This document shows, one piece after another, positions 1 through 9,781 of a DNA stretch of 64,000 nt (its first letter is position 1; each line of letters starts with the position of its first letter). Location: assembly GCF_000439085.1 (NCBI RefSeq), contig NZ_AUUA01000008.1, positions 124,001 through 188,000 on the forward strand, read 5' to 3'. The notes beneath the pieces are model-generated. The model saw nothing but the letters and a program-made list of their open reading frames with translations. It was not told the origin of the DNA and searched no databases. The stretch comes from Leminorella grimontii ATCC 33999 = DSM 5078. Lineage in GTDB: Bacteria > Pseudomonadota > Gammaproteobacteria > Enterobacterales > Enterobacteriaceae. Made by a program: the position numbers and the translations under genes.

Positions 1-328
1 CTTCTTCGCTATCGGCTGCGCCAGGCTTAAAGTTGAGATAGCTAAAAGGGTTGCTGGACGCCATGTCAGGCAGCAGGGTAGTAGAGCTTTTCACCATATG
101 CTTGTGAAATTGGCGATAGTCCTGAGCCATTTTTTCAAGCAGTTCGGCGCTGTGGGAAAAGTGATTGACCAGTTCCTGACGGTAGGTTTCCAGTTCGGCT
201 CTGCTCTTATCAAGCTCTTGTTGTAGTGCCGTTTGCTGACGCAGCTTCCGGTTGCCGAACCGCATGGCTAAGGCGCCAATAATAAGCCCGACGACTAAGC
301 CAACGATCAGTGCATATTCCCAAGTCAT
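1..328 (-). CDS. zapG: YhcB/ZapG inner-membrane cell-division protein (3' end cut off by window)
   Basis: Reading down the minus strand from the ATG at 328 gives MTWEYALIVGLVVGLIIGAL, an N-terminal membrane anchor, followed by a basic, glutamine-rich coiled-coil stretch (RFGNRKLRQQ onward) and a NPFSYL segment. This is the pattern of the YhcB/DUF1043 family, which links cell division, envelope growth and cell shape at the inner membrane. About 109 codons are visible and the frame is open at the window edge; the family is about 130 residues long, so only the tail is missing. In E. coli the gene is divergent from zapE and rplM lies just beyond. Here the citrate island takes the place of zapE. 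Confidence 0.88.
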   Translation of the reverse strand, partial: MTWEYALIVGLVVGLIIGALAMRFGNRKLRQQTALQQELDKSRAELETYRQELVNHFSHSAELLEKMAQDYRQFHKHMVKSSTTLLPDMASSNPFSYLNFKPGAADSEE

Positions 329-518
329 AGTGACTCCTTGTTACGGTCATAAATTACAGAGGGACAAACCCGACAAAAGGCCGGAAAACGGTGACACAGC
401 CCGCAGTTCCCCCGCGTTCTCGCGCATCACTATACCTGCAAAGATAGGGTTGGGGGAACCTCAATCAGTATGTTGTTATATCCTATCATGATAAAGACGC
501 GTTTTTCATCTCAAAAGG

Positions 519-545
519 CCGGGCAGAAAGCGAACGTCTGCCCAC
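519..545 (-). terminator. Probable terminator of the dpiB-dpiA operon
   Basis: A perfect 7-bp inverted repeat (GGGCAGA at 521-527, TCTGCCC at 537-543) with a 9-nt loop lies 10 bp after the dpiA stop. On the minus strand it is followed by GGCCTTTTGAG, which is only a short T run, so termination may be partial. Confidence 0.5.
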
Positions 546-552
546 CAGTCGA

Positions 553-1254
553 TTAGTTCTCTTTTCTCTGCGGGCTGAGCCGGTAAATGCGTTGAGGACG
601 GCCTACTTTACCGTAAATGATCTCTGCCTTAAGGAAGCTTTCTTTTGTGCAAAACTCAAGGTAGCGTCGGGCCGTCGTGCGGCTTAAGCCTAGCTTTTTG
701 GCAATGTCTTCGGCCGTGTAGCCAATTTCCTCGCCGCTGTCGATGAAGGCGTCCTGTACGACCTTCAGCGTAATTTCATCGATGCCGATAGGCATTGACG
801 GTTTGGCTTGAATGCGAGCAAACGTATTGAACATTTCATCGACCTGCCACTGGCTGACGTCTTCTGCCTGACGCTGTACGCGGTGCAGGTGGCTTAGGCG
901 TTCCAGTGTTTGCTCCAGCCTGTCGTAGGAAACCGGCTTTATCAAATAGTCAAATACGCCATAGCGGATAGCGTCAGCGACGGTTTCAATATCGCTGGCG
1001 GCCGTAATGAAGATAATTTGCCCTTGATACTTGGCGGCGGACAGTTCTTGTAATAGTTCGATCCCTTTGCCGTCGGGCAAGTAGTTATCCAGCACGATTA
1101 AGTCGGGTTTGAAGTTGGCAATCATCATCCGGCCCTGTTCCAGATTGCCGGCCAACCATACCTGACGGCAGGCGCTGTGGCGCTTTATAAATTCAGCGTG
1201 CATTTCGGCCAGCGGCGTTTCGTCCTCGATGATTAATATGTTCAGGTATTTCAT
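553..1254 (-). CDS. dpiA: DpiA/CitB-type response regulator for citrate fermentation
   Basis: A 233-residue response regulator. The receiver domain (about residues 1-120) has the acidic pair E10-D11, the phospho-acceptor Asp56 in LIVLDNYLPDG, and the conserved Lys in DYLIKP. The C-terminal part contains a helix-turn-helix (YTAEDIAKKLGLSRTTARRY), as in the CitB/DcuR family. Phosphorylated DpiA activates citrate lyase operons, and here it is co-transcribed with its sensor two bases downstream of that gene and divergent from citC. The target promoter is most likely in the AT-rich 2892-3257 gap. The call is firm because sensor, regulator and target operon are all adjacent. Confidence 0.93.
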   Translation of the reverse strand: MKYLNILIIEDETPLAEMHAEFIKRHSACRQVWLAGNLEQGRMMIANFKPDLIVLDNYLPDGKGIELLQELSAAKYQGQIIFITAASDIETVADAIRYGVFDYLIKPVSYDRLEQTLERLSHLHRVQRQAEDVSQWQVDEMFNTFARIQAKPSMPIGIDEITLKVVQDAFIDSGEEIGYTAEDIAKKLGLSRTTARRYLEFCTKESFLKAEIIYGKVGRPQRIYRLSPQRKEN

Positions 1255-1256
1255 GA

Positions 1257-2891
1257 CTAATTTCCTTTTGCTGTCCCCTTAGGAATAAAAATAGAAAACA
1301 CAGTACCGTAGGGCTCGTTATCTTCTATCGTAATGGTGCCGTTGTACTGATCGATATAGGTTTTAACCAGATAAAGCCCTATTCCGTGATCGCCGCTTCG
1401 TTTGGAGGATACGCCGCGGGTAAAAATTTTGTCGCGAATGTCGGGTGCTATGCCAGAACCCTGATCCGAAACCTCAATCACCAGCTCTTCGCCTTCGTCC
1501 GAGATATAGCACTCAACTATCTTGCTACCGTCCGGATTCTTTAGCGTAGCCTCAAAAGCGTTATTAAGCAGGTTGCCCAAAATGCTGGCGAGCTCATTTT
1601 CGGTGAGCGGCCCCGGAGTGGCGCTCAGTGAACTCCCCGATATAAAGTCGATCTCAAGCCCCAGTTCCTTCGCTCGATGATATTTGCCAAACAGCAGTCC
1701 CGCAATCAGGCGGTTTTTAAACATGCTGCTGATATTGTCGATAATAGACTGTTGATTAGACGACTCAAATTTCACCATCTCCAGCGCCCGATCGTACTCT
1801 TTTAGCTGAAGCAGCCCGCCAATAGTGGACATCCAGTTCAGGTGTTCGTGGCGCAGGGTGCGTAAATTCTCTACGTACTGTTGGATTTGCGACAGCTGGG
1901 CGCTCAGCATGTTGAGCTCGTCCTGACGCCGGAAGCTTATTACCCATCCTTGGAATTCATTGTCTATCCAAATGCCAACGCGGTTAGCGATGATTTTTAC
2001 TCCGTTAAGAACCAGCAAATCATCAATACGGTTATTGCCCTGGTTTTCAGTAAAGTAGTCAGAAGGCGTAACCAGCGTTTTGATTCCCAGACCGATGAGA
2101 TGTTTCGGCGCGCCGGTCAGCTTTAGCATTTTTTGTGCATTTTGGTTGATAGCGGTGATCTTCCCCTCCGTATCGACGGCGATCAGGCCTTCAAATACGG
2201 CGTCGAAAAGCGCGTCCTGCAGTCGCTGCACGCGTGCGATCTCTGCAGGTTCCATACCCATCATCTGTTTTTTGATGTGGGTGGAGAACTGCCAGGAAAG
2301 AAAAATCAAAACAAACAGAATAAGCAGCAGGGCGCTGGTCAAAGGAAGTATCTGATTTGAGCGCCAGATATCGATTTTACTGTTGAGATAGCCAAGGGAG
2401 ATAACGCCGATAACCTTGTTGTTTTTATCCCATATCGGCGTTTTGGCTCTTAGCGCGAGGCCCATAGAGCCTTCGCTGCTGATGATGTAGCTCTCCCCGC
2501 GTTCCAGCGCGCCCGGCTTGTTCCACTGCATGGTGTAGCCGATTTTTTCCGGATTGGGGTGATAAAGCCTGACGGAGTTTTCATCACCTATGACCAGATA
2601 GCTGAAGTTGGACTCCATGCTTAGTCTGTCGGCAATTTTTTTAAGCTTTGTCGTATCCCTATGTTCCACGCCTTCGATGATGTCATCCATAGAAGCGATG
2701 ATTTTGGCCTGGTTCATAGCGATTTCGCTGACTTTATCGGTTAGATAGATATCTAGCTGATATTCGACGAACTTGTTTAATGCGCCCAAGAGTAACGTAA
2801 ACACGACAAGCAATAGTAAAAAAACACGCCATTGAAACGACATGTTCTTTAACATACTTTTCATATAATCTTTGGTTAATTTAATATGCAT
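1257..2891 (-). CDS. dpiB: DpiB/CitA-type citrate sensor histidine kinase
   Basis: A 544-residue membrane sensor kinase. TM1 is at about 21-43, followed by a periplasmic PAS sensor domain (44-180), TM2 (181-200), a cytoplasmic PAS domain (about 220-315), the H box with LRHEHLNWM (His348) and a GHKL ATPase with DQGSGI and GDHGIGLYLVK. The sensor domain keeps the RLYHP and RAKTP motifs (Arg108/His111, Arg148/Lys150), matching the Arg/His and Arg/Lys residues that hold citrate in Klebsiella CitA. The ligand is therefore probably citrate. An internal ATG at codon 11 (MKSML) could be the true start; nothing in the sequence settles this. Confidence 0.92.
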   Translation of the reverse strand: MHIKLTKDYMKSMLKNMSFQWRVFLLLLVVFTLLLGALNKFVEYQLDIYLTDKVSEIAMNQAKIIASMDDIIEGVEHRDTTKLKKIADRLSMESNFSYLVIGDENSVRLYHPNPEKIGYTMQWNKPGALERGESYIISSEGSMGLALRAKTPIWDKNNKVIGVISLGYLNSKIDIWRSNQILPLTSALLLILFVLIFLSWQFSTHIKKQMMGMEPAEIARVQRLQDALFDAVFEGLIAVDTEGKITAINQNAQKMLKLTGAPKHLIGLGIKTLVTPSDYFTENQGNNRIDDLLVLNGVKIIANRVGIWIDNEFQGWVISFRRQDELNMLSAQLSQIQQYVENLRTLRHEHLNWMSTIGGLLQLKEYDRALEMVKFESSNQQSIIDNISSMFKNRLIAGLLFGKYHRAKELGLEIDFISGSSLSATPGPLTENELASILGNLLNNAFEATLKNPDGSKIVECYISDEGEELVIEVSDQGSGIAPDIRDKIFTRGVSSKRSGDHGIGLYLVKTYIDQYNGTITIEDNEPYGTVFSIFIPKGTAKGN

Positions 2892-3257
2892 TTAACATTC
2901 GCTTTTTTATTTCTTATTCTACGATATCCGATATACTAAATATAATTAATTTGGTTATAAAATGCATTTAATTAATAAAGTTAATAAAAACCATTAAGTT
3001 ATTTCTATTTATTCAGTTATCTGTGAAGCAGATCAATTAACTGGCTATAGCTAATTAATATGATGTGGTTCGCCATAATATTAGTCAATTGGCTTATCAT
3101 TTCTAATGATTAAAAAGACATTTTCATTTATGCCGCCTATTGCTGGGGATAGGCTGCGCTTTGACTCTGACTGTGGTTTCGGCCGGGCGCCCGTGCGTGT
3201 CGCCTGCCTTTAAGTATTTCTTTGTTGTCTTATTAATACGTCTATAGAGAATGAATT
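2892..3257. promoter_or_regulatory. Divergent dpiB/citC regulatory region
   Basis: A 366-bp gap, strongly AT-rich in its first 230 bp, between the divergently transcribed sensor gene and citC. It should contain the promoters of both operons and the binding sites of the response regulator, which in this family are AT-rich. A CRP-like site is listed separately. No clear FNR site was found by eye. The citC start at 3258 is preceded by AGAGAATGAATT, a modest ribosome-binding site. Confidence 0.6.
3022..3037. promoter_or_regulatory. CRP-like site upstream of citC
   Basis: TGTGA at 3022-3026, a 6-nt spacer and TCAAT at 3033-3037 match the CRP consensus TGTGA-N6-TCACA at 8 of 10 positions. Citrate lyase operons of Klebsiella are known to be under catabolite control through CRP in the same type of divergent gap. 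The exact role here is inferred. Confidence 0.45.
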
Positions 3258-4334
3258 ATGTATAATTCAACAATATTCAATCGGGTAAAGCGTTCGGAGT
3301 TTAAAAAAATTGCCGAGATCGTGAAATTCCTTCGTCAAAACGATTTGAATATTGACACCACCGTTGAAGAATTTATTACCGTAACTCGCGATTCCCAAAT
3401 TATCGCCTGTGGCGGAATTGCCGATAATATTATCAAGTGCGTAGCGATAAGCGAGGATCTTCGCGGTGAGGGCATCGCCCTTTCTCTGGCGACGGAGTTG
3501 GTCAACCTGGCCTACGAGCGCCACCATACTCATCTTTTCATCTATACAAAGACGCAAAACGAAGTGCTATTCCGCCAGTGCGGCTTTTTCCCGATCGCTT
3601 CCGTTCCCGGAACTATCGTTTTAATGGAAAACAGCAGCTGTCGCCTGAAGCGCTACGGCGAGCAGTTGGCGAAAAGCCGTAAACCGGGCGATAAAATCGG
3701 CTGTATCATCATGAACGCTAATCCGTTCACGCTAGGCCATCAATACCTGGTTCAGCAGGCCGCCGCGCAGTGCGACTGGCTCCACCTTTTTCTGGTTAAA
3801 GAAAATACCTCCACGTTCCCCTATGTCGATCGCCTGAAGCTGGTGACGGAGGGAACGGCCAATATTCCTAACCTGACGGTGCATCCCGGTTCGGAATACA
3901 TGATTTCGCGCGCGACCTTCCCCTGCTATTTCATTAAAGAGCAGGGCATCGTCGACAACTGCTATACCGAAATCGACCTCAAAATTTTCCGGCAGTATCT
4001 GGCTCCGGCCTTGGGCGTAACGCATCGTTTCGTTGGCACGGAACCCTTTTGCGAAGTGACCCGCAAATACAATGCCGACATGCGTTATTGGCTCGGCACG
4101 CCAGAGCTTGCCAGCCCGCCGATTGAACTGGTTGAAATAGAACGTCTGCAGCATGAAGGGACGGCCGTTTCAGCCTCATGGGTGCGTCGTTTGCTGTCGA
4201 AAGGGCAGATGGACACCATTTCTCATCTGGTTCCGGAGTGCACGTATCAGTATTTGTTAAAAAGCCCGCTCCTTCGCCAGAAGTCCACGGACGCCCCAAC
4301 AGAAGATTCCGTTATTACCGTAGGTGAACTATGA
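3258..4334 (+). CDS. citC: [Citrate (pro-3S)-lyase] ligase CitC
   Basis: A 358-residue enzyme that acetylates the prosthetic group of citrate lyase using acetate and ATP, switching the lyase on. The N-terminal 125 residues resemble a GNAT domain ([15 protein letters not shown], with VLFRQCGFF). A nucleotidyltransferase domain follows, with [10 protein letters not shown] at about 155-164; this is the family's HxGH-type motif, seen here as TLGH. It is the first gene of citCDEFXG, and its stop overlaps the citD start in an ATGA. Length and neighbours match E. coli and Klebsiella CitC. Confidence 0.95.
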   Translation: MYNSTIFNRVKRSEFKKIAEIVKFLRQNDLNIDTTVEEFITVTRDSQIIACGGIADNIIKCVAISEDLRGEGIALSLATELVNLAYERHHTHLFIYTKTQNEVLFRQCGFFPIASVPGTIVLMENSSCRLKRYGEQLAKSRKPGDKIGCIIMNANPFTLGHQYLVQQAAAQCDWLHLFLVKENTSTFPYVDRLKLVTEGTANIPNLTVHPGSEYMISRATFPCYFIKEQGIVDNCYTEIDLKIFRQYLAPALGVTHRFVGTEPFCEVTRKYNADMRYWLGTPELASPPIELVEIERLQHEGTAVSASWVRRLLSKGQMDTISHLVPECTYQYLLKSPLLRQKSTDAPTEDSVITVGEL

Positions 4335-4627
4335 AAATTATCAAAGAAGCCGTAGCCGGCACGCTTGAGTCAAGCGATGTCATGATGCGGGTCGCTCCAA
4401 TCGATGGACAGGAGATCGACCTACAGTTGAACAGCAGCGTAGAGAAGCAGTTTGGCGACGCTATCCGGGAGACCGTGATGGACACCTTAGCCAAGCTTGG
4501 CGTTACCGGCGTTCAGCTCATTGTTGACGATAAAGGCGCGCTGGACTGCATCCTGCGCGCTCGCTTACAAACCGTACTGCTAAGGGCCAGTGACAGCAAA
4601 ACGCTACCGTGGGAGGCATTGAAATGA
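4331..4627 (+). CDS. citD: Citrate lyase gamma subunit (acyl carrier protein) CitD
   Basis: A 98-residue acyl carrier protein. Ser14 in [10 protein letters not shown] is the expected attachment site for the phosphoribosyl-dephospho-CoA arm that CitX and CitG, encoded downstream, make and install. The acetyl thioester on this arm is exchanged for citrate by CitF and cleaved by CitE. The gene overlaps citC by 4 bp and citE by 4 bp, so the three are translationally coupled. Confidence 0.96.
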   Translation: MKIIKEAVAGTLESSDVMMRVAPIDGQEIDLQLNSSVEKQFGDAIRETVMDTLAKLGVTGVQLIVDDKGALDCILRARLQTVLLRASDSKTLPWEALK

Positions 4628-5520
4628 AGCCTGAATTGAAAAAACGCGTCCGCCGCAGCATGCTGTTCGTTCCCGGCGCTAATGCCGCTATGGTCAGCAA
4701 CTCTTTTATCTACTCCGCTGACTCCATCATGTTCGACCTGGAAGACTCCGTCGCGCTCAGAGAGAAAGACGCTGCTCGACTGCTGGTTTTCCATGCGCTG
4801 CAGCATCCGATGTATCAAAAGATTGAAACCGTCGTTCGCGTTAACGCTCTGGATTCCGAATTCGGTATTAAAGACCTTGAAGCCGTAGTTCGCGGCGGCG
4901 TCGACATCGTTCGCCTGCCAAAAACCGACCGCGCGCAGGACGTCGTCGATATGGAAAAAGAGATCGAGCGCATCGAGCGTGAGTGCGGACGCGAAGTCGG
5001 CAGCACCGGCATGATGGCCGCGATTGAATCCGCCGAAGGCATCAACAATGCGGTAGAGATCGCCCATGCTTCCGAGCGCCTGATTGGTATCGCTCTGGGT
5101 GCGGAAGACTACGTGCGCAACCTGCGCACCGAGCGTTCTCCCGAAGGCATCGAGCTGCTGTTTGCGCGCTGTTCCATTCTGCAGGCCGCTCGCCATGCCG
5201 GCATCGCTGCGTTTGATACCGTATATTCCGACGCGAACAACGAGCAGGGCTTCCTCAACGAAGCTTCTCACATCAAACAGCTGGGCTTTGACGGTAAGTC
5301 TCTGATTAACCCTCGCCAGATTGAACTTCTTCACAACCTTTATGCGCCAACCGCAAAAGAGCTTGACCACGCTCAGCGCGTGATTGAAGCGGCTGAAGCG
5401 GCTGCGGCAGAAGGATTAGGCGTCGTTTCTCTTAACGGCAAAATGATTGACGGCCCGATTATCGAACGTGCCCGTCTGGTGGTTCAGCGCGCAGCGCTGT
5501 CCGGCATCCGTGAAGAATAA
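4624..5520 (+). CDS. citE: Citrate lyase beta subunit CitE (citryl-ACP lyase)
   Basis: This subunit cleaves citryl-ACP to oxaloacetate and acetyl-ACP. It belongs to the HpcH/HpaI aldolase family, with MFDLEDSV (Asp38, Glu40, Asp41) and AIESAEGI as the usual Mg-binding and active-site stretches. An in-frame ATG at 4609 exists, but the start at 4624 ([15 protein letters not shown]) is preferred. GGAGG lies at 4612-4616, 7 nt upstream, the start overlaps the citD stop in ATGA, and Klebsiella CitE begins in the same way. This gives 298 residues. Confidence 0.96.
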   Translation: MKPELKKRVRRSMLFVPGANAAMVSNSFIYSADSIMFDLEDSVALREKDAARLLVFHALQHPMYQKIETVVRVNALDSEFGIKDLEAVVRGGVDIVRLPKTDRAQDVVDMEKEIERIERECGREVGSTGMMAAIESAEGINNAVEIAHASERLIGIALGAEDYVRNLRTERSPEGIELLFARCSILQAARHAGIAAFDTVYSDANNEQGFLNEASHIKQLGFDGKSLINPRQIELLHNLYAPTAKELDHAQRVIEAAEAAAAEGLGVVSLNGKMIDGPIIERARLVVQRAALSGIREE

Positions 5521-5536
5521 GGTGGGGTGAATCGAA

Positions 5537-7051
5537 ATGTCTCGTCAACAACAAGTAATGAATATCTGTAACGGTTCTGAAGGCCGTAAGCTGTCGCCGT
5601 TTAGCGATATGCCGAAAGCAGAACTGCAGGCTCAAAGGCCGCGTAATAAAAAGATGTGTTCTTCTTTGGAAGAGGCTATCCGTCGTTCAGGTCTGAAAGA
5701 CGGCATGACTATCTCTTTCCACCACGCGTTCCGCGGCGGCGACCTGACTATTAACCTGGTTATGGCGCAAATCGCAGCGATGGGCTTTAAAAACCTGACG
5801 CTGGCGTCAAGTTCGCTGGCCGGCTGCCACTCTCCGGTCATTGAACACATTCGCAACGGCGTCGTGACCAAGATCTATACCTCTGGCCTGCGCGGCCCGC
5901 TGGCGGAAGAGATTTCCCGCGGCCTGCTGAAAGAGCCCGTACACATTCACTCCCACGGCGGACGCGTGAATCTGGTTCAGTCCGGCGAGTTGAATATTGA
6001 CGTCGCTTTTCTGGGCGTCCCGGCCTGTGATGAGTTCGGCAACGCCAACGGTTACACCGGCAAAGCGTGCTGCGGCTCGTTGGGCTATGCTCGCGTAGAC
6101 GCTGAAAACGCCAAGACGGTCGTTATGCTGACCGAAGAAATCCTTCCTTATCCGCATCATCCGCTGAGCATCTGTCAGGATCAGGTCGACATGATTGTGC
6201 AGGTTGAGCGCGTAGGCGATGCTGAAAAGATCGGTGCCGATGCGACCCGTATGACCACCAACCCACGCGAACTGCTGATTGCCCGCCGCGCGGCGGACGT
6301 CATCATCAATTCTGGCTATTTCAAGCCGGGCTTCTCCATGCAGACCGGTACCGGCGGCGCTTCTCTGGCGGTAGTTCGCTTCCTGGAAAGCAAAATGCGC
6401 AGCCAGAACGTGAAGGCCGGATTTGCTTTGGGCGGCATTACCAGCGCAATGGTCGATCTGCACGAGAAGGGGCTGATTGAAAAGCTGCTGGACGTTCAGA
6501 GCTTTGACGCCGGCGCGGCGGCCTCTTTGGCCCGCAACCCGAATCACGTTGAGATCAGCGCTAACCAGTACGCTAACTTCACCTCCAAGGGCGCGTCCGT
6601 TGAGCGTCTGGACGTGGTTATCTTAAGCGCCTTGGAAATCGACACCAAGTTCAACATCAACGTACTGACCGGTTCTGACGGCGTACTGCGCGGCGCCTCT
6701 GGCGGCCACTGCGATACCGCTGCGGCTTCTCAGCTGGCTATCATCGTAGCGCCGCTGGTGCGTGGCCGCATTCCGACCATCGTTGAGCACGTTACGACGA
6801 TGATCACTCCGGGAAGCAGCATCGACATTCTGGTTACCGACCACGGTATCGCCGTTAACCCGGCGCGTCCGGAACTGGCTGAGCGTCTGAAAGAGGCCGG
6901 CATGCCGGTGACCACCATCGAAGCGCTGTACGAACGCGCGGTGGCTCTGACCGGCGCGCCTAAGCCGATTGAGTTCACTGACCGCGTTGTGGCAGTGGTG
7001 CGCTATCGTGACGGCTCCGTGATTGACGTTGTTAATCAAATAAAAGAGTAA
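5537..7051 (+). CDS. citF: Citrate lyase alpha subunit CitF (citrate:acetyl-ACP transferase)
   Basis: This 504-residue subunit exchanges acetate for citrate on the acyl carrier arm. It shows the family's conserved stretches along its whole length: SFHHAFRGGDLTINLV, the HSHGGRVNLVQSGE segment, ACDEFGNANGYTGK, and near the end GASGGHCDTAAASQ and ILVTDHGIAVNP. It lies 16 bp after citE in the same operon. Length and motifs are normal, with no sign of damage. Confidence 0.96.
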   Translation: MSRQQQVMNICNGSEGRKLSPFSDMPKAELQAQRPRNKKMCSSLEEAIRRSGLKDGMTISFHHAFRGGDLTINLVMAQIAAMGFKNLTLASSSLAGCHSPVIEHIRNGVVTKIYTSGLRGPLAEEISRGLLKEPVHIHSHGGRVNLVQSGELNIDVAFLGVPACDEFGNANGYTGKACCGSLGYARVDAENAKTVVMLTEEILPYPHHPLSICQDQVDMIVQVERVGDAEKIGADATRMTTNPRELLIARRAADVIINSGYFKPGFSMQTGTGGASLAVVRFLESKMRSQNVKAGFALGGITSAMVDLHEKGLIEKLLDVQSFDAGAAASLARNPNHVEISANQYANFTSKGASVERLDVVILSALEIDTKFNINVLTGSDGVLRGASGGHCDTAAASQLAIIVAPLVRGRIPTIVEHVTTMITPGSSIDILVTDHGIAVNPARPELAERLKEAGMPVTTIEALYERAVALTGAPKPIEFTDRVVAVVRYRDGSVIDVVNQIKE

Positions 7052-7058
7052 GCTCGCG

Positions 7059-7583
7059 ATGGGCATTCTCCCGGAACTCGTCGAAGAACGCAGCGTCTCT
7101 CTGGAGGAAGTTTTACTCAGCAGAGAGGCTCGTCAGGAACGGCAGCGGGCTTGGATTAGCCGCTACGAAATGGCCATAGTTTCTTTGACGATAGTCGTTC
7201 CGGGAGAGTTTAAAGACACTCGACTGTCCCGCCAGGCCTTTAACATGGCCTGGCAGGCGCTGGACGCACTAAGCCTTGAAAAGGGCTGGCGCACGGTGGC
7301 CAAGGAAGTCTTTTGTCTGCCGACCGGCCCGGAAGGGCTGATGGCGATAGATTTACCCGCAGAAGACGTCAAACGCGCCAGCGTTGAGCTGGAGCAGCAA
7401 AGCGCCGCAGGGCGCCTTTGGGATATTGACGTTATCGGTAAAAACGGGATTTTGTCCCGGCAGGCGCTAGGCCTGGGTCCTAGGCGCTGTCTGGTTTGTG
7501 AGCGTGATGCGCGCATTTGCGCCCGCGAACGAACCCACTCTTTACAAGCGCTGAATCAGGCAATGGAGGCGCTGTTCTTATGA
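7059..7583 (+). CDS. citX: Apo-citrate lyase phosphoribosyl-dephospho-CoA transferase CitX
   Basis: This 174-residue protein transfers the 2'-(5''-triphosphoribosyl)-3'-dephospho-CoA precursor onto Ser14 of CitD. RLWDIDVI at about 119-126 and [20 protein letters not shown] near the C-terminus (Cys144, Cys147, then Cys154) are the family's signature. It is a separate gene, as in E. coli, and not fused to citG as in Haemophilus. The N-terminus ([11 protein letters not shown]) lines up with E. coli CitX, which supports the start despite a poor ribosome-binding site. Its stop overlaps the citG start. Confidence 0.94.
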   Translation: MGILPELVEERSVSLEEVLLSREARQERQRAWISRYEMAIVSLTIVVPGEFKDTRLSRQAFNMAWQALDALSLEKGWRTVAKEVFCLPTGPEGLMAIDLPAEDVKRASVELEQQSAAGRLWDIDVIGKNGILSRQALGLGPRRCLVCERDARICARERTHSLQALNQAMEALFL

Positions 7584-8494
7584 TGTTGAAATCCACCGAT
7601 CCCGTTCAAAAACCCGTTTCCCTTGAAATTAACAAGCTGCCTTGGGTTGTCCGCTGTAGCCAGCTGGCGCATGGCGCCATGCTGAACGAAGTCAACCTGA
7701 CGCCGAAACCGGGGCTTGTGGACATGCGCAACAGCGGCGCCCACAAGGATATGGAAATTGTTGATTTCTACCGCAGCGCGGACGCCATCAGAACGTGGAT
7801 CCCCTATTTTGTCGAATACGGCATGAGTTCATATCAGCAGGCGAGTCGCGACGTGCTGCACGGCATTCGCCCGCTGGGTCTGGCCTGTGAATCGTCAATG
7901 TATAAAGCGACGTCGGGGGTGAATACCCATAAGGGAACCATTTTCTCTCTCGGCCTGCTGGCCACAGCAATGGGGCGGCTGGTGGCTGGGCAGCGCCCCG
8001 TCACGCAGCTTAACCTGTGTAAAGCGGTGGCTGACATGTGTCAGGGAATGGTCGCCAACGAACTTGCTCAAAATAACCCTTCGCTCACTGCCGGCCAGCG
8101 GCTGTACCGAGAGTTCGGCTTAACCGGCGCAAGGGGAGAAGCCGAGTCAGGCTTTTCTTTAGTATTGACGGTTTCTCTTCCCGTTTATCAGCAGGCTATT
8201 TCTCAAGGCATCGACCCACAGAGGGCGCTTCTTCAGGCGCTGTTAAGCCTGATGGCGGTAAACGGCGACACTAACGTTGCTTCCCGCGGCGGCGCACAAG
8301 GGCTGAGCTGGATTAAGCACACGGCTCAGCAGTTTTTAGCCGACGGCGGCGTTATGCAGCCGGATTACATCACCCGCCTGAAAGAGTTCGACAATCAGTG
8401 CATTGAAAGAAACTTAAGCCCCGGCGGCAGCGCCGATCTTCTTATTGTGACTTGGTTTTTGGCTCAATTTCCCGAGTCATACGGAAAAAATTAA
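7580..8494 (+). CDS. citG: Triphosphoribosyl-dephospho-CoA synthase CitG
   Basis: This enzyme makes the citrate lyase cofactor precursor from ATP and dephospho-CoA. The signature [18 protein letters not shown], the later [17 protein letters not shown] and the [10 protein letters not shown] segment are all present. The start is set at the ATG overlapping the citX stop (ATGA at 7580), with GGAGG at 7565-7569. An in-frame upstream ATG at 7517 would run 60 bp into citX and has no support. The product is 304 residues, and it closes the citCDEFXG set. Confidence 0.94.
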   Translation: MMLKSTDPVQKPVSLEINKLPWVVRCSQLAHGAMLNEVNLTPKPGLVDMRNSGAHKDMEIVDFYRSADAIRTWIPYFVEYGMSSYQQASRDVLHGIRPLGLACESSMYKATSGVNTHKGTIFSLGLLATAMGRLVAGQRPVTQLNLCKAVADMCQGMVANELAQNNPSLTAGQRLYREFGLTGARGEAESGFSLVLTVSLPVYQQAISQGIDPQRALLQALLSLMAVNGDTNVASRGGAQGLSWIKHTAQQFLADGGVMQPDYITRLKEFDNQCIERNLSPGGSADLLIVTWFLAQFPESYGKN

Positions 8495-8522
8495 AACGAC
8501 GAAACGTCACTGGAGGTTTTAT

Positions 8523-9668
8523 ATGAAAAGTCATAGCGTACCCTGCTTCTGGATGCGGGGTGGAACCAGTAAGGCCGGCTGCTTTGTTGAAAGCGATATG
8601 CCTGCCGATGTCGCCACGCAGAACGAGTGGCTTTGTAAGATTTACGGCAGCAGCGATCCGTCAGGTAGACAGATTAACGGCATGGGGGGCGGAACGTCGA
8701 CCACCAGCAAAGCAATGATCGTAAGTCGACGCCCGGAAGAGAAAAACGGCGTCAACTATACGTTCTGCCAGGTTGAAACGGCGGCTAATGCGGTAGATCG
8801 TAAAGGAAACTGCGGCAACATCTCTTCGGCGGTGGGCCCCTTTGCAATTGAAAGAGGCCTGGTGGATGAAATCACCGAGCCGGTAACGCAGGTCAGAATT
8901 TATAACACCAACACCAAGAAAACCATCGTGTCGCACGTGCCGGTCAAAAACGGCAAGGTCGTGTACGACGGCAACTTCGCCATCTCGGGCGTACCGGGTA
9001 CCGGCGCTCGCATTCAGCTGGACTTCCTGTCTCCTGGCGGTGCGGTAACGGGCAAGCTGCTGCCAACGGGTAACGTCAAGGATACGATAGACGTTCCCGG
9101 CGTTGGTCCTGTGGAAATCTCGATTGTTGACGCGGCAAACCCTCTGGTGTTTGTCAGAGCAGCGGACCTTGGGCTAACCGGCGGCGAACTTCCCGCCCAG
9201 ATTGACAGCGACCCTGAACTGTTAAGAAGAATGCTTTCTATCCGCGAAGCCGCTGCGGTACTGATCGGGTTAGCGAAGGATATGGACGACGCTCGCGTCA
9301 ACAGCCAGGCCGTGCCGAAGTTTTGTTTTGTCGCTCCTGCCGCTGGCTACGTCAGCCTGGCCGGTGAGAACGTCAACAAGAATGACGTCGACATTCAGGC
9401 CCGCATGCTGTCAATGGGAAAACTTCATCCCGTATTGGCTATTACCGGGGGCGTTTGTATTGGCGTTGCGGCAAAAATTGAAGGAACGCTGGTTAATGAG
9501 ATCACTAAAGACATTAACCATAAAGATGAATTAAATATTGGACACTGTAGCGGAATACTTTCCGTCAGCGCCAACGTTGAAAATCATCAGGGAGAGTTCA
9601 ACGCGTTAAATGGAACCGTATACCGAACGGCTCGTGTCTTAATGAAAGGCGAGGTTGAGGTATATTAA
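8523..9668 (+). CDS. PrpF/4-oxalomesaconate tautomerase-family isomerase (YbhH-like)
   Basis: A 381-residue member of the PrpF (DUF453) family, which shifts double bonds in unsaturated tricarboxylates such as 2-methylaconitate or 4-oxalomesaconate. Family marks are MRGGTSKAGCF near the N-terminus, NGMGGGTSTTSK, and DRKGNCGNISSAVGPFA. It has an excellent ribosome-binding site (GGAGG at 8512-8516) and starts 28 bp after citG, so it is probably read with the lyase operon, and a terminator follows. The substrate is unknown. Citrate lyase itself does not need an isomerase, so an aconitate-type substrate is one possibility. E. coli YbhH also neighbours a DASS transporter gene (ybhI), as this gene does. 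Confidence 0.85.
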   Translation: MKSHSVPCFWMRGGTSKAGCFVESDMPADVATQNEWLCKIYGSSDPSGRQINGMGGGTSTTSKAMIVSRRPEEKNGVNYTFCQVETAANAVDRKGNCGNISSAVGPFAIERGLVDEITEPVTQVRIYNTNTKKTIVSHVPVKNGKVVYDGNFAISGVPGTGARIQLDFLSPGGAVTGKLLPTGNVKDTIDVPGVGPVEISIVDAANPLVFVRAADLGLTGGELPAQIDSDPELLRRMLSIREAAAVLIGLAKDMDDARVNSQAVPKFCFVAPAAGYVSLAGENVNKNDVDIQARMLSMGKLHPVLAITGGVCIGVAAKIEGTLVNEITKDINHKDELNIGHCSGILSVSANVENHQGEFNALNGTVYRTARVLMKGEVEVY

Positions 9669-9751
9669 TCTGGCGCGCTCAGCTGTCTACGCGTTATGTA
9701 GTTTTCCTCAGTAAGCTATTTTAAATAGAATAACGTTACACTATGTTAAAC

Positions 9752-9781
9752 GGCGCCTATTTTGATGGGCGCCCTTTTTTA
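9752..9781 (+). terminator. Terminator after the cit-prpF operon
   Basis: GGCGCC at 9752-9757 pairs with GGCGCC at 9768-9773 across a 10-nt loop, followed by CTTTTTT. This is a standard rho-independent terminator about 85 bp after the isomerase stop. Confidence 0.85.

Noticed and set aside
252-491. 79-codon plus-strand frame at the start of the window
   Set aside because: Its first part is antisense to yhcB, and the rest is the non-coding gap. It was examined as a possible zapE remnant but shows no ZapE residues.
4513-5370. 285-codon minus-strand frame
   Set aside because: Antisense to citD and citE, both firmly identified; no domain or ribosome-binding site.
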